Assembly: GCF_002443255.2 (NCBI RefSeq) | Contig: NW_019211455.1 | Location: forward strand, 31,089,778-31,153,777 | Length of the DNA stretch: 64,000 nt | Direction: 5' to 3' | Source of the DNA: Varroa destructor | Taxonomy: Eukaryota; Arthropoda; Arachnida; Mesostigmata; Varroidae | Part shown: positions 10,403 to 24,832 of the stretch, piece by piece | How positions within the stretch are numbered: position 1 is the stretch's first letter | Layout of the letters: each line of letters opens with the position of its first letter | Notes under the pieces: model-generated | Seen by the model: only the letters and a program-made list of their open reading frames with translations | Databases searched by the model: none | What the model was told of the DNA's origin: nothing | Translations under genes and position numbers: made by a program

Positions 10403-13400
10403 CCTGGGCAGCTCGGTACACAAATCATATCCCCTGATCTAAACCATGACGTGGTGGTGTTCCATATATTATTCTGTTTGGTTACGAAATCGATTTAATA
10501 CAGCAGTAATCTAAACATTATTTTATGGGGACGCTCACTTCACCATACATTACCTCCGTTCAAAAACTATACATCTCTATTTATCAAGAAACCATATTTT
10601 TCAGCGTTCAATGGATCACTCACGGGTTTTAGCGAGTTGTATCGGAAAAACAGTTGCTTTTTTTGTTGGATTTCCAATACTCCGTTGTGACTGGCGACTA
10701 CGAACAGGGACTCTTTGATAGTATATCTAAATATTTCGAGTGGATCCTGCAGCGTTATCGAGCGCTCAAGTCGAATTGAGTATGTTACCGAGCCTATAAA
10801 AAGTTTGGCAGACGAACCTGGAAGGACACATCTAGCTATATTCTATAGCAAAAGTATTTTAGTATGGATATTTTTTTACTGGACGAATATTTCTGCGGTG
10901 ACATCAACTTCAACTTAATATTATTAAGGCACCTTCAGATAGCAAGTTGAACTTGTGTTATTTGTATATATACAAAGTAAAGCAGAGGTAGGCTTCAAAT
11001 AAAATGAGAAGTAACTCAAACACTACTAAAAAAATTGGTATATATCTGATGCTGCATTTGATTCATTGGCTAGACTTTCCTTAGCTCGCATAGCCTCCTA
11101 TAGCCTATTGCTTGCCTTATGCCCTAGCCAGTCCGATTGTTTCATCGTACGTTCCATCTAAAAATATTGCGATGCGTAAGTAATTGTTGATATTATTCAA
11201 TGATAATATGTAGGTAGATTTAAAACAAAAAAAAATTGAAAAATTGCCTATATCTGATATTGATAGTATCTAGATATTGATTTCTTTAGATAATTTACTA
11301 TCTACTAATAAGCAGTTGATTTTTACAAAAGTAGATTTAGTTATGATTAACAATGGTCCCATTTTTTGATAGTCAAAGTAAGAGCACAAATGAGAAAAAG
11401 GAACACTTTCTAAGTTATACTTGATTTCCAATCTAGGATTTGTTGTGCTGCCTGGCAGAAGTGACGTACAAACATGTTTTACAAATGCTTACGGTCTAGT
11501 AATTGCTATTGCTTCAAACATAGAAACAAAAGATTTATCAGTGTAAACCATGACTGGCTTGTCTTAGCGGCATTATAATACTAAATAATATATACAGTAA
11601 ATATAAGTTTTATTAGGAAGCCAAGCGAGGCGATTAATGGCTGGATAATACAACACATTCTAAAACAAATTATATCGGCTAAATGTCGAGACCTTTTGGA
11701 AAAGAAAGACGGGACTATTTTTTCTTATTTTAACTTTATTAAACTAATATTATTATATTCAGACAATTATCTTCGGGATTAATCAACAAGAAGAAGATTA
11801 TTTAATGGCCAAAGTATGGGACACATTTAATCATTAAAAGTGTGCAAAATCCTGTTCAAGGATCGACGTGTACACTGCACACGTCAACAAATGTAATAAT
11901 AATACTAGAAAATTCTTGCTATCACCCTAAGCTTAAGAAAGTGCCGACTCAGCATAAATTCGTAGAAAAAAGAAAGTGTTCTTGCGCGTAAAGTTGGTTA
12001 TATATAATATATCATGTTTTCAGTTCCGCGGATTTGAATGCTTAGGACAAGGTATTTAAGGCTACTGTATAGAAGTGCCTGCAACTGTTGAACCGCCCGC
12101 TCCTTTAAACGCCTCCTTAAATTTATATCGTTCCTCGAAATCATAATTATTAACTATATAAATAAATTACCTGATATCTCTATACCAAGAAGCTGAAGTT
12201 CTTTGTATGCGATCAAGCATCGGTTGATTAAAAAGTTTCCTGATTCTGGTAGTAGTTACATTTCTCTATATAGTATGTCAGCTCCGTTGCTCCATCAGTA
12301 CTAAAATACTGTTAGCGAACGTCCATTAATCTCCTACTTCTAGATACTGTATGACATAACGCCACGTTCAGTACGAAAAAATATAGAATACACAAATTTA
12401 TGATGATCTTAGATTTAATTTGATGATAAATAGTAAGTCCCTCTTATCCGTGTCTGTCCCTTACAAAGCTATCATCGCCCTTGCAACCATGAGACTCCAA
12501 ACATATATCATGTTCTTCTTCTACAGTTTCAATATGGTGCTTAATATCGTAAAACATCACGTAGAACCTAGCAAGGCGCGTACTCCTCCCAGCCTGACGC
12601 GGAAGGACAAAGAACTTTCAGTCACTACAGAAAACGATGTTTGAACGCGAGTATTTTACATCAGAACATTCATATCGACACCTGCACCATAGAAATTAGG
12701 AAGATAATAAATTTAGATGGTGAGGTTATTTTACAAATCTTCAAAATCACAGCAAGCGACAGCTCTGTTTGGAGCTCCCGGTGTCCAAATTCTTAGATCT
12801 AACGGCTTGGCTGTAAGGGGAAAGAGTGCTTCTAAGCAAACCTGGAAAAATTTCTTTGTAAGAACTAAAGTTGGCCAAAATTTAATCAATCTTATCAAGT
12901 TTAATTTTTGTGACAATTGCGTATTTATGATATATAGGTCCTTCGCCAGAAGGTGGAGTTTTGGGTGCCTATGAGATTTTTTTCTTTGTGTTTTTTCGAA
13001 ATAGCCTGATCTTGTCAAAGTATATGCTATGTGAGCACAATTTATTTTACATTTGAACGCTACAGAAAGACTGCATGGAAAGATGCGAAATTTGTTGTCA
13101 TAAAGTGAAAAGCATTTGAAAAAACTATCTCTCGGTCTTTGTTTTTTTTATATTAATTTAGAAAAGGGTCCAAGGCGTATCTCATAGTATCTAATTGCCA
13201 TAAACCCGAATCATAAACAAAGCCTAAAAGTGTATTCAATACAAATGAATGTCAGGCCATAACGCTTAGACGATCATTTAGAACAAACAAAAAAAAAATC
13301 ACTCGCCAACACTTGCTCTGGGAGAAGGCTTTATTTCATTATATCTAACTATTTTAGACACTTCATATCCGATGGATCATAAAAGAAATTCGCCTTCTGC

Positions 13401-16400
13401 ACGGATAATAATCCGAGCTTGTCCGGTTAAGTTAGATTTTCGAGCATTTGATTCAATATCAATACCGTTTTTTAAATTTTATAAGAATTATTTGGGTAGA
13501 CGAGGACAGAAGATATACATTTAAAGGTATGTTATTGAGAGTCTACATCTGTTCATTAAAAGATAATTTGTTTGTTTCCTGTTGAATACAGGACAAGTGT
13601 GATGCTTGATGTAGATATACCTGGAGCGGTAAAACAAGCTAAACCCAGCTCTGTTGTTGCCAATAAATTGGTCAAATATGAAGGGCTTAAATTAGATAAA
13701 ATGATAAGATAATACAAGCCTTAGCAATGCTGACGCTATATCGTTGAGAGGACCCACTGCATTGCGTTTAGCATGATTTCAAACAAGGCTATAGAAGGAT
13801 ACCTAGTTGCTCTAGGCATCAATGAAAAGCTTTCTTATTCATCACTTACTTTTGCCTTTTGGTAGAATCCTCGACATACTATGTAATGTATTACGTAGTC
13901 GTTACTATGTACGATTCGCTAATTAGGTAGAACTGCAGATTTTTGAGTTTGTCAACGAACTATGACGCTTTACATACTAACTTCATTTTGTACTAGACAA
14001 AACATCCTAGATGGAGCGACAAGTAAGCCGGCATAACGACCTGGAAATGGTGAAGCTAGAGGTGAAGTGGCCTTAAGGAAAAAAATAAGGCTAGTTTTTT
14101 TAGTTGCATCCCTTACAAAGAGTTTAATGTCAAAGTGTCGGAGCATTCTATTGCCACTGTGCTTTAATAGAAAACTTTTAGAGCGGAGCCCTAATTTTTT
14201 AATATTGCAGTTGCAAATTAATGGCAGTGAATTATGCGAGCCTGCAAATGTACATTTGTTTTTTCTATTCAATAAAGTTAAACAAGTAGCTGCAGTCAAA
14301 AAGGAGCTGTTAGCAAAAGTAATATAAAAAAGGTATAGCTGTAGACTCGGTACTGCATAGATGATAATAATAATACCTAATAAGTTAAAGAAACCAACGT
14401 TTCAAATAATCGATCTACATTAACGGTGCACGTTGGTGCGAACAAAGAATAATCACTAACCAATGGCTACGAAATCCAGTCTTTTCTATCTGAAATCGGT
14501 CAATTTTTACACAAATTAGCTGGTGAAACGCACCATCTTAAAAGTTACACTTTACGTATTCAACAAATTTAAATATCCCGCGCGTGGACCCTATTCCAAC
14601 GCGCGGCCAAGACCGCAATGCCAATACATGATAAGACCTGCTGTTACTTTCAACATTTTGCCTTTTCGTCATCAATATAGCCGTTTTTGTGAGTCGAAAG
14701 CGCATCAAAGAAACTAAATGATTCCGTCCACTGAAGAAGATTAAGGCTGAAATCTGCTAATCTGCACGTACGTCCAATCATCATAGCTAACCCTAGGATG
14801 AACTTAATCTTTTTAGAAGCATGCTAGCTAACAGTATAACGCCTATTCAAAATGACGCGTAATCGACTGACGATTTGAAAACGGCCGGAAAAATTCTTAG
14901 AGCACATTCAGAAAACACAGATACTTCTGCATGCAGTTAACATAACCAAAGGAAAGAACCATCTCTAACAAAAACAAATGGCAAAACGCACAACGCTCTT
15001 AGGTTCATTGCTTAGGCAACGATTTGAAGGCGAAAGTCGCGAGGTAAAGGGCCTCTGCTGCTGCTGCTACTTCAGGTTCTGCTCATAATATCCATTGCAC
15101 TATTGAAAGGTCCTGGATGAATAGGCCTATTAAATCTAGTAATGCAGTTAAACATTTGCTAGTACAAAGAATCACACCTTTTCCAACGAACAACAAATCG
15201 CATGTTTCTGATATCAATGAAATCATAGCTTAAATAATCTAATTTTGAGCAGCTAACGTCATTCCTTGGAAAGACAAGGCACCTCAAGACAAGTGACATG
15301 TAACTCATTGTTTATTCCTCGGATCTGAGGTTCTACTTCCATCTTGGATTTTCATATAACGACAAACTATAGAGAAACATCTAAAAAAGCCTCTGAGATA
15401 AAAACCGAATCCTACCATAAATAATAAAACAATTTATAGTAAAGTTAACGTCAATAGCTGCTAAACTAGGTAAATTATGTTCTTCGCGATCATGTACCCG
15501 CCATGACACTGAAAGCCGTAACGTGGTGCTTTAAAGAACTTACTTTGCAGTCATTGAATCAGGGAGCTATTATCGTTATGTATGCTTGGAAGCTCGAGGT
15601 CGAGATGCGCCCTGCAAATTGCCCCCTTCACCTTTGTATAGCATTCGGTATTTCACCTCGGTTAATCGTAGTTCATAGAATTTTATCAAATTCTTATCTA
15701 CATAATCACCCCTATTTCGGTGATGTAGCAGTAGTGTTTTTATTACCTAATTTTCGTACCACTTTTCAGCTCCGAGTGCACAATAGGGACCAAATCCCAA
15801 ATTTGTTTGTCAAATAAACTTTTTTAAAATTTCGTCATACCTAAATAAACACAGTTTAAGCAAGGTTAGAACGACACTAAGTTTAGTTCCTGAACTTTAA
15901 TTAGCAGACGTCTCTGAACTCACAACTTATTGTATATTGCTTCCATATAATCAACATCAATCTGCTCAACTAATCAATAAACGATGCTGGCTAGATACCC
16001 GAATTGATTTCCTCTGTAACCTTTAAAATACTATTATCGTTGTATTTTGAATGTGTTGTACCTACATAGGAGTCCCGTTGCTCCATATGCCATAAAGCAG
16101 TTTTGGCTCGACACCCGCCGAGTGGCTGCCGTTAGAACGAGATAGTCTTTGAAACGCTAGTGCTGGCAAGCCTGCTCTTCCAAGCTCATTCCAGCCACTT
16201 TTCTCGACTTGTGCACGAGCATCCTGTTGAGAAATAGTTTATGTTAAACTTTTTCTTTTTTGGCATCGACATATATGTCGAAGAATATCTGTGCGCAGTA
16301 TATGATGCACTTTTTTCTAGAAGGCCACAAAAACAAACCAAGTTCTGCTGATAAAAGGAAGAACCATGTATACAGATAGGCGAAGTAAATTATCTACGTG

Positions 16401-18779
16401 TTGGATTATCGCCTTTTTTTTTACACTTCTACAAATTAATAATGTCGATGAGTAAACAGACGCAAACGACTCGCCTGAATTTGTTGGGGGTCGTTTGTCT
16501 CTCACAGGGACTACGATAGCACCGTAACCGTATTCCGTAAATCTTGAAAACAAGAGCTTACTTTTGTTTCGTTTGCACTTAACTGCATCGTCCTTAAAAA
16601 GTGCGCCTTTCACCTACATAGCTATTGATTTATTTACCTGTACATCAACACATTTGCCAACGTGGCCTTTTGCATTCTATTTTATCGATGCGAGCTTTCC
16701 ACTAATCCACACACCCGTCCGCGGCTGCCAGACGGCGTCTTTGCAAGGGGTATTCTAGCAAAACAATGTGAGCCAGTACAAAATTCTATTTGCGTATGTT
16801 GGCACAAGCGTATTGAACTTCATAGCGGGCTTGTATCGAGCTGAGCGCATGTGATTCTACACATGTGTACATGAAGCGTGCAATAGAGAACGTTAACTTC
16901 TCGGTACATGTTCTCCCAAAGGGTAGTAGCATTCAACAGAGTGCGAACACAATAGAAATGCGTAAGTAGTGATCATTACTTTGTTTCTTTTTACAGTTTC
17001 TCCATCATTGGTTATAAACATTTTCGTATTACCACTATTTCTGTAACAATTAGTTCATTATATTTAGCCTCTTCCTTCAACGCGTCGTACTCCGACCATC
17101 CCCTACTACCGACGCATCCGCTTCATCATTCATCACAGCTCTGCAGTGGATAGTCGTTTCCACCCTAATAAGCATCAGAATCGCCCCGTGGTCACCAGAT
17201 ATTTTTATCACTTAACAAGGTTAACATATTACTACTTAATATGACAAGAGCACAAACTTTCGTCATGCTTGCCCGGTCCTGCATGGAATACTATTCGCTG
17301 AAGTATTTCAGTTTACCGTTACGCTCGTTTTCCAGCGTATTGTACGTTGTTTCCAGATTATTCTTCTATCTTTATCAATGAGGATTCTACTGCTGGTCAG
17401 GCCATTGCTTACATAAGTTTCAGATGCCACACACATAGTCCTCATACGTTTCGTGAATTTTATCCCTCTGGTAGGCTTCTTGCACACCTACACCAGCCTA
17501 TGTTTATGTTGAGGGCACCTTTTTAAGATTCTGCTGTGATACTCTGTAATAATACTACTCTTTACGCAGGTGTGCCTAACGCGTATCGTAATGCCAAACA
17601 GTATGGTTCAAAGAGAGGACAAATATTAATGTCGGTATTAGATTTTATTGCTTTGGGATTTTGGCTACTGATCAGGAATAGATTACTGAACACGAATTGT
17701 CATTTCCAAGGTATTTTTATTAACGCCGTCAGAAAGTTAAGAACAAACCGGTTTTAGAGCAGTTGACGTTAATGAAAAAGCCTTGTTCTCCATCAAAGTC
17801 TCAGTTGGGGAAAGTTCATACGTTCAGAGCTGCTTAAATTGCGCTAGTCTATTTCTCGAGCCAACGTTTGCAAGGCATAATAAGGAAAATTCAGTTACAT
17901 TGAACTTTCCCTTTTCATTAGACCACACGTCATACCTATAGCATTAAGCACGTATCTATGTTGAATTCCAGTTTCATCGTAAGTGATATGAATCTAGTAT
18001 GGTGGAAGGTAACAATTGCAAGTTGATTCTCTATTGGCATCATACGAGAGCAACTCTGCGTGCCGATTCCGTGGTAGGGTATATGTGATTTAAGGTCTCT
18101 ATCCTATACTTGCTGATTTGTCTGCAGTTTTAGTTGTCTTATCAACTTCATTCTCTTTAATAAATTCATGCGAATAGTCAGGCCTGTATGAATCGCCTCC
18201 TTAGGCCTTTTATTGACGTACGATCCTGATTTAGTTAGCAATTTTGCCGCTTGTAGTGCAAATGTTTGAAAATTTCATTACGTTTCCTATGCACCTTCGC
18301 TTTAGTGTCCTTCCCCAAGGTTTTATTTTAATTTTAATGTTTGAGTGTTGTTAATTTATAAGTTGAATTTTTCTCCCTACTCGTTCATCCTGTAGTGATC
18401 CTGGTGTTCAAAGGAAATAATAGGAACAGACTCGTCGCACAATTTAGCATCACCTGTTTTATACTAGACACGTCTATCGATACCCCCCCCCACTGAGCAA
18501 TTTATTGATTTTTTTGGTTTACTTGATAACGGTAAGCGTGGTCTTTGAAGAGGTCTTTCTATATGCATCCCATCACTAACAATGATTCATGACTGGAGTA
18601 TTTCTTTAAGCCGTCGCAAAATCCTCTATGATATGTACTACGGTTTTCTCACGCATTTGGCGGGATCAGCCATATTTCACCCGTTTAAACGCATCGCATA
18701 TAGTGCTTGGACAAGTGTACAGCCAGTTGGTTCGAAACTTAGATATAGAACCGTTACATACGATTACAAATTCAGTTAG

Positions 18780-18837
18780 TCCCCGCTATTATATTATTTC
18801 CCGCTATTATATTATTTCCCGCTATTATATAGTCCCC
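18780..18837 (+). repeat. 18-bp tandem repeat, about 3 copies
   Basis: The unit cccgctattatattattt occurs in tandem, two exact copies followed by a partial third, and is framed by tagtccccgcta on both sides. Because 18 is a multiple of three, it stays in frame within a short ORF as a repeated RYYIIS hexapeptide, but nothing else suggests that ORF is real. Confidence 0.9.
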
Positions 18838-20010
18838 GCTAGAATATTCATGCCTTTCACGCTACACCGCTTCGTGTTTCCGTTTTAGATTTGGCGACGC
18901 TGAGATCCGATGGCCCTCGTACAGATTCAATGATGTACCCTCAAATTCACACTAGTGTTGATGTTGCTAGCGAGGTTAGTAAGCACTAGCTTCGAGATCT
19001 AGGAATAATACAGCTGCCACGCAGATGGCCTTTCTGTGCCTAAGAGTGTTACGACCTATGCTTTTATAGACCTATGATTAAAATAGTTTGTAATATTGAT
19101 CTTATAGTCAGTCGAAATCTCGACTTCCTCAGTTGTAAAACAACCTTCAACCAATTCGCAAGATGATACTCCTGTGCTCTATAAACAAACGCTCAGAACT
19201 TCAACGTGAAACTGTCTATTCCGAATTTGTATATTGTGGTCCTGTGTGGTGTCGTTAGGTATGCTCCCGATATGTATGCTTCCAACAATGTTGAAAAATA
19301 CCTTCGAGGGGGCTTCGAAAGGATTACACTCGACACATAGATTTCTATGAATTTTCGTTTTACTTCCTACCTTAATACTTACAACAGGCTTTCTGATATC
19401 GAATTGACATGCAATATGTCTTATAATAGACTTGATCATCTTCAGAGCAGTATGCTGTACACGTTTGTACGTCGAGTTAGCGCTAGCGAATAGTCATTTG
19501 CCCTTCTTACTTATTTGTCACCAGTTGCAATCGTAGTATTTAGGCGTTCAACAAAGATGCCTTCTTTTATTGAAATGCTGCAAAATAAGCTTCAGCTACA
19601 ACTTCCGTCTAATATCCTATATTAGCAGTCGCTCAACGCTAATCTGAATTTCCTAGCTTTCAATTCTAGATTTTGATAGTTAATTTGACTAAGCCTTTTT
19701 TTTTTAAATAGCTATACATATGCTTTTTGCTTGTGGTTCGTTAGTATATGAAATATTATATATGGTCCTGACGAAGAGCTTTTGCGAAGAAAAAGGACCG
19801 TTACGGTCTGCTTAAGCTGAAATAGTCCTATTTGTCGCTCCGCTAGTATCACCGAGAGAATCGGTATTCGCGGAAAGTCTGGCGTGGGCATTTTGTCCTA
19901 GCAAGGACAGAGCGGTATTTTCATCTGTTTCAATAATCCGAGGGCTATGCTTGCGATACGCTACTACTGCTGTACCATATTACTGCTGTCCTTCCATTTT
20001 TCTTTTTCCA

Positions 20011-20466
20011 AAGCCGCTGCCGCGACCGCCAAAGCATAGCCAATATGCAGACAAAACGGGACAAAATAGGCTCGCCACCGAGATATAATAGGACAGTGTT
20101 GTGATAACCATTGCTATAACATTGCCGGTTTTGTGTTAAGCGTCTATGGTGTTGCGTCCGCTTTCGCAGTCTTCACCCGTAAAGTCTCTTTCATATCTCA
20201 ACGGAGGAGCAGCAACAAGATCTGCTGCCGGTGTTTCTGATATGACTAAGATTGTACGCTATCCACCACTGCCACGATCGACTCTCACAAGTGCCGCCCT
20301 TCGCAAGGAACGACTCCTGTCGAAGGAAACCGAGCAAATACAAAACGTAAACAGAACAATTGAAAGAGCGGAGAAGTGCATATAATATATGAGAAAAAAA
20401 ACCCGTCCCAAGGAACAACTGTTGGTGCAACCTTAAAGCGGGAGCCAGTGAAGATAATACGATGAC
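20011..20466 (+). pseudogene. Broken open frame, unknown
   Basis: One plus-strand frame stays protein-like over about 450 bp but carries several stops. Segments are KPLPRPPKHSQYADKTGQNR (20011-20088), the 79-codon ORF at 20146-20385 containing DMTKIVRYPPLPRSTLTS and LRKERLLSKETEQIQNVN, and QGTTVGATLKREPVK before TGA at 20464. Persistence of the same frame across the stops suggests a relic. No family is recognised, and the charged tail of the middle part could be helical. Confidence 0.25.
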
Positions 20467-20752
20467 CATAAAAGTAATACCTAACACACAAAAGCTTACA
20501 TCTAGGGAAATTATGCTCATAGCTGGAAAAGTATTCTGCAAGAGTACTAGATACAGGATAATAGGATGGTTCAAGCAGATGTGGATCACAGCATGTCTGG
20601 AATTGAATAAATTTAATTTAAAAACGGCAAAATACATATGTATATTTATAGAAAGTATCCATTCTACCTCACTGGTTCTAATCTCTGACGAGTTCAAAGT
20701 GATTGTTAGATTCATTTTGTCCAAGTGTAGGACTAATATTAGCTGGACGTAG
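20390..20752 (+). CDS. Open frame overlapping the relic, unknown
   Basis: A 120-codon frame open from the TGA at 20390 to TAG at 20752 (ATG at 20462), one base out of register from the preceding frame. It contains MTIKVIPNTQKLTSREIML. Basic and hydrophobic residues alternate without a recognisable motif. It may belong with the neighbouring frames to one decayed element. Confidence 0.18.
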
Positions 20753-20933
20753 GAAACGCTTGCTTTGTTAGTTGTTACACAGCTGCTTCTGTTCCTGTTT
20801 ATTCGATATCTTAATATAAAGCTTTAAGCAGCTTCCTAGGTTTGCAAAAACGGTTCAGGTAAGCGACTAGTTACATTCTACGCTTCAAGATGTGATTACA
20901 TTTATCGCATGAAACCTTAGGGCCAGTGGATGC

Positions 20934-21209
20934 GTGAAGTACTTCTGGACCTGTCGCACAGCGCACTGCTTCAGCCTCCTTTTATATAGAGGACACCACA
21001 TGTCACACGGTGCAGTCAGCAAAAGTAACAAAACAGTTTTTAAAAAATGGCGGAATTACGCCAAGAGTCGATACCTTTATGATACGGTTAAAAGCTGCGA
21101 TAAATGCAACAGGATGCATAATTTCCCGAAAAGACTAACGACCACCCAGTTAGTAACAGGATTTCTTCTCTCGAGAATAGCTTTTAAATTCTGCACTGAA
21201 AATCCATAA
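20934..21209 (+). pseudogene. Integrase zinc-finger-like frame (possible LTR element relic)
   Basis: A 91-codon ORF containing HHMSH, then 29 residues, then CDKC, which fits the H-X3-H-X(23-32)-C-X2-C spacing of retroelement integrase N-terminal zinc domains. The text around it (SNKTVFKKWRNY and DTVKSCDKCNR) resembles the NKT...YYWP...V.SCD.CQ pattern of Gypsy-type integrases. No catalytic D,D-35-E core, RT or LTRs are visible nearby, so this is suggestive only. Confidence 0.25.
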
Positions 21210-22807
21210 TTATCGAAAATGGCTTTTTGCATTATTATGAATTTCGAGGTTTTTGAGGTCCTTCTTCTTTGTCATATGCAAAATTTCCTTTAACTTTTTG
21301 GAAGCAACATGGAAACTCCCAAGGGCATGGACCGTTGAGTTTGCAATCAAAGAAACCACGATGGAAATCCATCATAGAAAAGTGCAACGTACAAAGCTAA
21401 TCACTGCGTATCAAAGATGTATTTTTAATGATTCCTCTCGATGAGGGCTGTAATGAAGAAATTTAATATGATTTTGTGTACAATGTCATTTATGGTTCAT
21501 GAATATTTCGGTACATACTATATGTTAAAGAAGCCAGACAAACGCTCTCTGTGGACAACAAAACCAGGATGTCTTACCATTATAGTTTGCTACTCGATTC
21601 CTTTAAGAATGAAACAGCACTTCCTTCTCGATTTTTTCTCATTAGAATTTTTTTATCGTCGATGCAAAAATAAACCACAAAGGTAATCACTGACCTGTTT
21701 ACGAGCTAGAGTATTTATCTTTTGTGAGTAGAAGTAAATTTTCGGTCAAAGTTTATACTCTGAGTGTGGTGTCCTTTGAAGGAGACGTCGTCCCGCCATA
21801 TTTGTTCAGGAAAAACGAGCGTAACACGAATATGTTTATCTGTATGTTCTACAAACTGTTATGCTACTGTAAATGCTGAAATGTTTGAAAGAAGTCCGTA
21901 CATTTTCCAGAAGGTAGTGTACTGGCTCATATAAGTTAATTAGTGCGGGATTAGAGAATGCAAGCATATCTTCGGAAGAACACATATTCAAATGAATTAC
22001 TATGTATGGAGCGTCATTAAGCGGGAGTCCAACAAGTTTCGACATAACACCGTTAACTTACCCGCCCACTCGTACTCTTAAGGAGACGTTTGCATAATCA
22101 CAGGGGGAACATGTAAATTGCGACAATAAATTCGATTTGGACCACGGAAAGGTCTAGTGGGCGGGCCGTAAAGTTAAACCTACTGGCTGGCCGAGATGAA
22201 AACATCGCGTCAAGTAAACGTCAGACGAATCTTCACACCCATATTACAATAGATGCGATAAAATAAGGAAATAATCTAAAAGCCGTGAATAACTGTTGGT
22301 AAAAAGATTCGATACTGACACGTCTTGAATTAACTATCTATAAAACAGATAAATTATTACAGTTTTGCTTCAAAATCTATCACGGTTATTGTAGAAATCT
22401 AACATGTTTTAGGGTAGTATTCTATCATATTCGACCAAGCTATACATTGAACAACCGAACAACATATACATACGAAGGCGTGACCCTGACCAGCTACTTT
22501 TACTGCTAATGCCTTCACTTAGTGATTTGGTAAGTGGGGACGTCGCAGAGTCCAGATTCAGGTAAAAAGGTGATCTTATCGCATCTCTGTAAAGGAAAGA
22601 TTGACCTTTCCCAGCTGCTGTTTGAGGTGACTCTAGCACTACCATAACAGAATAGTTGTTACTGTTACAATGGTATAGCGACATAAAGGCGGTCTTGTTT
22701 AACAACCATGGTCCATTACCATTAGCTTTGTACATTTAGAAATCGCTGGTGCTACTGTTTCTCCTAGAAAAGCATATGTGCGTAGGGTATTAATCATTAT
22801 TATAGTG

Positions 22808-22830
22808 AAAAAAAAAAAAAAAAAAAAAAA
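22808..22830 (+). repeat. Poly(A) tract, 23 nt
   Basis: Uninterrupted A run. It could be a retroposed tail, but nothing recognisable lies upstream. Confidence 0.9.
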
Positions 22831-24811
22831 GTACAAACGTATCTCTAATCCCAAGTATCACGTAACCATTATTTGTAGTAGAAGCGGTAGAAGGTGGACA
22901 AAATAATAGTAATGATAATGATCGCCATCATTATCATAATTATAATATGTGTCTGAAGTTTTATTAATACCAAAATGAATTTTACACTGCTAGTGTTTAC
23001 TGATTAGTCGTTTCCCCCGAGAGTTAGGGGTGCGTATTTTGTATAGCCGCCCAGGGACGCTTACAAAACTCTACGTTGACAGATTCGCGTTGCTGGTCTC
23101 AACCTATGAGACCGTTTAAATAGCACAATATTAATACTGTGTTTGACTATTTGTTACGAAGCTGAAATAAACGGCAAATGGGCTAGGTATTTTTTTTCTG
23201 TTACGTGAAAGATGGCTTTAAAAGACCAATACAGCGTTCACTGACTCATCAATATTTACAGAACTTTACCAAGAGGGTACTTAATGGTAGATCTGAAACT
23301 GACAATCGATTTCTATTAAGATTACATAGAAAATTACACTATGGCACGTTACTGAAGCTGTACGATTAGACCCACAGGTGGGCTTGACATCGGTTCCGAA
23401 TCAAGTGAAATTTTCGCAGTGTAAATTAAATAGTATATTTTTTTTCAAACGAAACGTTTGTTAACTGTTACTTTGAGACCGTCAAGACCAACAACAATGA
23501 GCAAAACCGTATTTAGATAGAAACCGTTGTAGAATTAGCCAATCGACTGCCAAGATATTTCACCGTGTAATTTGCGATTCACAACAAGCCATATGTCCTT
23601 TGTCCTAGAGCACGATAGTACTAATTCTACCGATTTGCAATTCTGTAAATTTATCTAAGCGTGGCCTTATTAAATCGGCTTTATTGATTTGTTGCCTGGA
23701 AGTGCTTATGGATGAGGGATTGTATCATCTTGGCATGAAAAATTTAAATCAAAATCCTTTTTTATCATTCATATTTTTGCTGTACGGGAGGTAAAATTTT
23801 GGCGCTGCAGTCCATTTTCAGGCTCATAGATTATCCAGTTGGCGCCGTTACCCTAACCACTAGTTTGCACAAATCGAGCATGCCTGATGCGTTCCAAATG
23901 AAATTAAGCGAAAAAAAAACATAATAATAACCAAATTGATTAGACCGCTTTAAAAAGTAAAAAACAGGTTGATCAGTAAACTAGTTAGCTTACGTTAACA
24001 AATGAAGATGTACGTTTGTCCGTAGTGATTTCCTAAATGCGCGGCTAATCGTTACCAAATACTAGATAACAATAAACTTGTCCAAATATTGGTTTGTTCC
24101 CTCTGCAAACCCTGTTCGTGCAAGGTTGGCAGACCATCGTGTTATAAACACAGCGACCATGTAACATTATAGTGTAGAAACAATGCCTATCAATGTTTAT
24201 CAGTGGAATGCGAGATGGGTTATGATAATAAGTTAGAACTGTCGCACCGAATACTTCTTGTTGACGAAGGTAACAGCGAACTTATTGACTAAGAAATTTA
24301 AACCAACTGGCTCGCTCGTAGATATAGTAGGGCAAGGGGCCTTAAGCAGATCACGACATCGGCATAGTACTGTGCAATGTGTATACCTATCTAGAGACCT
24401 CAATACATCGTTATGCCCTGAAATTTGACCACATTTCAGACCAAGAGGTGCTTATGTCGATCGAGCAAATTAGAGGCATTGAATCCAGATAACCTATAGT
24501 TTCAACAATAGGGGGGTCACAAAACGAGCAATCTACTTAAAACCATCTTCTCACGCGAAGAACAAGATGAACCCACAATATTTACCATGTCCATGAACTG
24601 ATACCTTAAAACTATGCGAAATCGATCAGGCTGTCTAAACAGTCTCTGGGGAAGACATCTGGGTGAGCTGGACAATCACGATAACAATACACAGAAAAGA
24701 CCGCTTTTGTTTTCGGGACTATTGAGATAGAATACAGACTCTTGGCGCACTCTACGCATATACAGTGTAGGCCGAAGGTGTCACTCAAGTAGGTAGAGGT
24801 TTAAAATAAGC

Positions 24812-24832
24812 ATATATATATATATATATATA
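24812..24832. repeat. (AT)n microsatellite
   Basis: Uninterrupted AT dinucleotide run of about ten units. Confidence 0.9.

Larger units (their letters stand above)
9915..19980. other. 10 kb of largely non-coding AT-rich DNA
   Basis: I find no recognisable gene. ORFs of 60-110 codons (for example at 12420, 12717, 14067, 15503, 16564) occur on both strands, often overlapping, with no motif or codon bias, as expected by chance. A pyrimidine-rich, slightly GC-richer patch at 17.05-17.22 kb is open in one plus frame but is unassigned. It also contains (TATTG)4 at 10383 and the 18-bp tandem repeat at 18.78 kb. Confidence 0.5.

Noticed and set aside
10638..10775. Exon-like frame with VTGDYEQGLFDSISKYFEWI
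   Set aside because: Protein-like to the eye but only about 50 codons, without splice borders or homology; not distinguishable from chance.
12717..13018. Overlapping ORFs on both strands (85 and 95 codons)
   Set aside because: Mutually antisense, no motif, no codon bias; length is within chance expectation.
14067..14327. 86-codon plus-strand ORF
   Set aside because: Leucine- and lysine-rich but without any family motif; antisense ORF of similar length.
20191..20724. 177-codon minus-strand ORF
   Set aside because: It is very hydrophobic, without recognisable domains, and lies antisense to plus-strand frames that look at least as coding-like. Read as a shadow.
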